The position numbers and the translations under genes were made by a program. The notes beneath the pieces are model-generated. The model was not told where the DNA came from and ran no database searches. It worked only from the letters and a program-made list of their open reading frames with translations. Shown one piece after another: positions 62,609-64,000 of a stretch of 64,000 nucleotides of DNA (position 1 is its first letter; each line of letters starts with the position of its first letter). The DNA is from Planctomycetota bacterium. Its GTDB lineage: Bacteria; Planctomycetota; UBA1135; GCA-002686595. The DNA lies in assembly GCA_016714045.1 (NCBI GenBank), contig JADJNY010000015.1, forward strand, positions 62,001 to 126,000. The letters run 5' to 3'.

Positions 62609-63847
62609 TCACAGCCGGTTGAACCCACCCCACAACGCCGACACCGGCACCCCGTGCACGTGCTCGTCGAACGGCACGATCGCGTCGCCCGCGTAGAGCA
62701 CGACCCCGCGCACGAAGCGCTTCCCGAGCTCCTTCGACAGCTTCTTCAGCGGCGCCACGTCCGACGACGACAGCGTCGACGACGCCTTGACCTCGACGCC
62801 GACGATCCGGCCTTTCGGGTCCTCAAGCACGAAGTCGACCTCTTCGCCCGCGTGCGAGCGGAAGTGGTAGAGCTGCGCGCGCACCGTGCTCCACCCGAGC
62901 TGCTTCTCGAGCTCGCCGAACACGAAGTTTTCGAGCAACGCTCCGCGCCGCGTCGCGGGCTCCGTCCACGACGCCGCGTCGACGCCTTGCAAGTGCGACG
63001 CGAGGCCGGAATCGAGCAGGAACAGCTTCGGACTGCGCGCGAAGCGCTTCCCGAGGTTCGTGCTCCACGCCGGCACGCGCTGGACGAGGAAGACGGCTTC
63101 CGACAGCGCGAAGTAGCGCTTGAGCGAGGTCTGCGGCACCGCGAGCGCGCGCGACAGCTCCGCGAAGTTCACCATCGACGCCGCGCGCGCCGCGACGAGG
63201 CGCAGGAGCTGCGGCAAGTGGTGCAGCCCGTCGACGTTCGCGAGGTCGCGCACGTCGCGCTGCAGGATCGTCGTCACGTACGCGTCGAACCACGCGGCGC
63301 GACGCTCCGACGTCTTGCGCGCCACGGCCTCCGGATACCCGCCGGTCGTGACGCGCGCAGCGAGGTCGCCGATCGGCGCGGGTTTCGCGCGCGGAGCGGC
63401 GGAGGTGAACAGCGCGTCGACGAACGATCCCGCGACGCCCTCGAGCTCGCCTTGCGAAAGTGTCCTGAGCGAGAGCAGCTCGACGCGCCCGACGAGCGAG
63501 CGCGAGAGCTCGGGCACGACGAGCGCGTTCGCGGAGCCCGTCAGCAGGAACCGCCCCGGCGTCCGCTTCCGATCGACCGCCGCCTTGATCGCGGGGAAGA
63601 GCATCGGCGCCGCTTGGACCTCGTCGATCACGACGGGCGCGTCGAAGCCCGCGACGAAGCCCTGCGGATCCGAACGCGCCGCGGCGAGCGCGCCCGCGTC
63701 GTCGAGCGTGACGTAGGCGAGGCCGCGACGCTCCGCGAGCTCCTGCACGAGCGTGCTCTTGCCGCACTGGCGCGCGCCCTGGAGGAAGACCGCCGGACTG
63801 CCCTCCAAGGCGGCGTCGATCCGGGGCTCGAGGTGGCGGGCGAACAT
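62609..63847 (-). CDS. AAA ATPase with DUF4143 domain
   Basis: This protein of about 412 residues has an AAA_14 P-loop ('VFLQGARQCGKSTLVQEL'), a Walker B-like 'PVVIDEVQAAPML', a sensor 'FLLTGSANAL' and the C-terminal DUF4143 ('GALLENFVFGELEKQ', 'YHFRSHAGEEVDFVLEDPKGRIVGVEVKAS'). The C-terminal part resembles a restriction-like nuclease fold. Family roles are largely unknown; a defence, addiction or DNA-linked function has been suggested. The start was set at the ATG giving 'MFARHLEPR', the usual family N-terminus; a GTG at 63886 would lie inside a long palindrome. It is a single gene, and its stop nearly abuts the regulator's stop. Confidence 0.85.
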   Translation of the reverse strand: MFARHLEPRIDAALEGSPAVFLQGARQCGKSTLVQELAERRGLAYVTLDDAGALAAARSDPQGFVAGFDAPVVIDEVQAAPMLFPAIKAAVDRKRTPGRFLLTGSANALVVPELSRSLVGRVELLSLRTLSQGELEGVAGSFVDALFTSAAPRAKPAPIGDLAARVTTGGYPEAVARKTSERRAAWFDAYVTTILQRDVRDLANVDGLHHLPQLLRLVAARAASMVNFAELSRALAVPQTSLKRYFALSEAVFLVQRVPAWSTNLGKRFARSPKLFLLDSGLASHLQGVDAASWTEPATRRGALLENFVFGELEKQLGWSTVRAQLYHFRSHAGEEVDFVLEDPKGRIVGVEVKASSTLSSSDVAPLKKLSKELGKRFVRGVVLYAGDAIVPFDEHVHGVPVSALWGGFNRL

Positions 63848-63869
63848 CACCCGAAGGGTATCGGCAGGT

Positions 63870-63906
63870 GGCTGAAAATCGTCCACATGGTGGTTGATTT
63901 TCAGCC
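63870..63906. promoter_or_regulatory. 37-bp palindrome upstream of the DUF4143 ATPase
   Basis: Outer arms 63870-63880 and 63896-63906 (GGCTGAAAATC type) are perfect inverted repeats. Inside them CCAC/GTGG continues the symmetry, so 15 of 17 positions match per arm. It is AT-rich for this genome and lies 23 bases before the likely ATG. It is probably an operator or a conserved element of this gene family. Confidence 0.55.
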
Positions 63907-63943
63907 AGACCGGCCTTCCTGACCCTGAGAACGGGGGTCGGAG

Positions 63944-64000
63944 CTACTTCGCCGTCGGCGTGCTCGGCGCGAAGCGGCCCTTCACGGCCGGGTGGTCGAG
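63944..64000 (-). CDS. C-terminal end of an unidentified gene (3'-partial view)
   Basis: A minus-strand frame without interruption runs from the window edge to a TAG at 63944 and encodes 18 residues ending 'GRFAPSTPTAK'. Codon use fits the neighbours. It is too short to identify. It would be upstream of the DUF4143 gene on the same strand, with the palindrome between them. Confidence 0.35.
   Translation of the reverse strand, partial: LDHPAVKGRFAPSTPTAK

Overview
The window is GC-rich, tightly packed bacterial DNA. It is dominated by respiratory and multiheme electron-transfer genes. Several features fit a Planctomycetota chromosome, perhaps one of the less-studied lineages: Alternative Complex III, very large multiheme c-type cytochromes fused to b-type membrane domains, a secreted choice-of-anchor L protein ending in a Cys-Pro-Pro-Ser tail, and secreted PKD-domain proteases. 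That placement is inferred from gene content only. No rRNA, tRNA, CRISPR array, transposase or integrase was recognised.

Block 1 (1-14448) is a cytochrome island with about 65 c-type heme motifs. Two plus-strand multiheme c / cytochrome b fusions (10 hemes visible in the 5'-truncated one, 19 in the other) are followed by a pentaheme lipoprotein. On the minus strand an operon encodes a Rieske protein, a cytochrome b6-like subunit, a subunit-IV-like protein, a nonaheme and a NapC-type 18-heme cytochrome. A separate tetraheme c554-like gene lies upstream. This Rieske/b complex is divergent: one of the two heme b ligand pairs and the PEWY glutamate are replaced, and two subunits carry an N-terminal domain resembling the DAHP-synthase ferredoxin-like regulatory domain.

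Block 2 (14718-30527) holds an ADP-forming acyl-CoA synthetase, a DUF3050 protein, a candidate small RNA, a sulfatase-fold lipoprotein, two GT-C-type membrane proteins, an SGNH-type protein and two large secreted proteins (an S8 protease with PKD domains and an anchor-L protein).

Block 3 (52067 down to 33380, minus strand) looks like one respiratory superoperon of about 18.7 kb: actA-B-C-(D/E fused)-F, a small membrane protein, a coxB/coxA-like pair, a TauE/SafE protein, then ccoI-S-(N/O fused)-Q-P-G and a truncated fixH. The cox-like pair has lost the CuA ligands, the high-spin heme ligand, one CuB histidine and the cross-link tyrosine. The only intact oxygen reductase in view is therefore the cbb3 enzyme. 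A U32-family gene follows the operon.

Block 4 (52584-64000) has a secreted repeat-type protein, two paralogous winged-helix DNA-binding proteins, a complete trans-4-hydroxy-L-proline catabolic operon with a divergent PAS/AraC regulator, and a DUF4143 ATPase behind a long palindrome. Four genes (U32, ccoG, fixH remnant, dapA-like) carry apparent small frameshifts. These may be sequence errors or real lesions.
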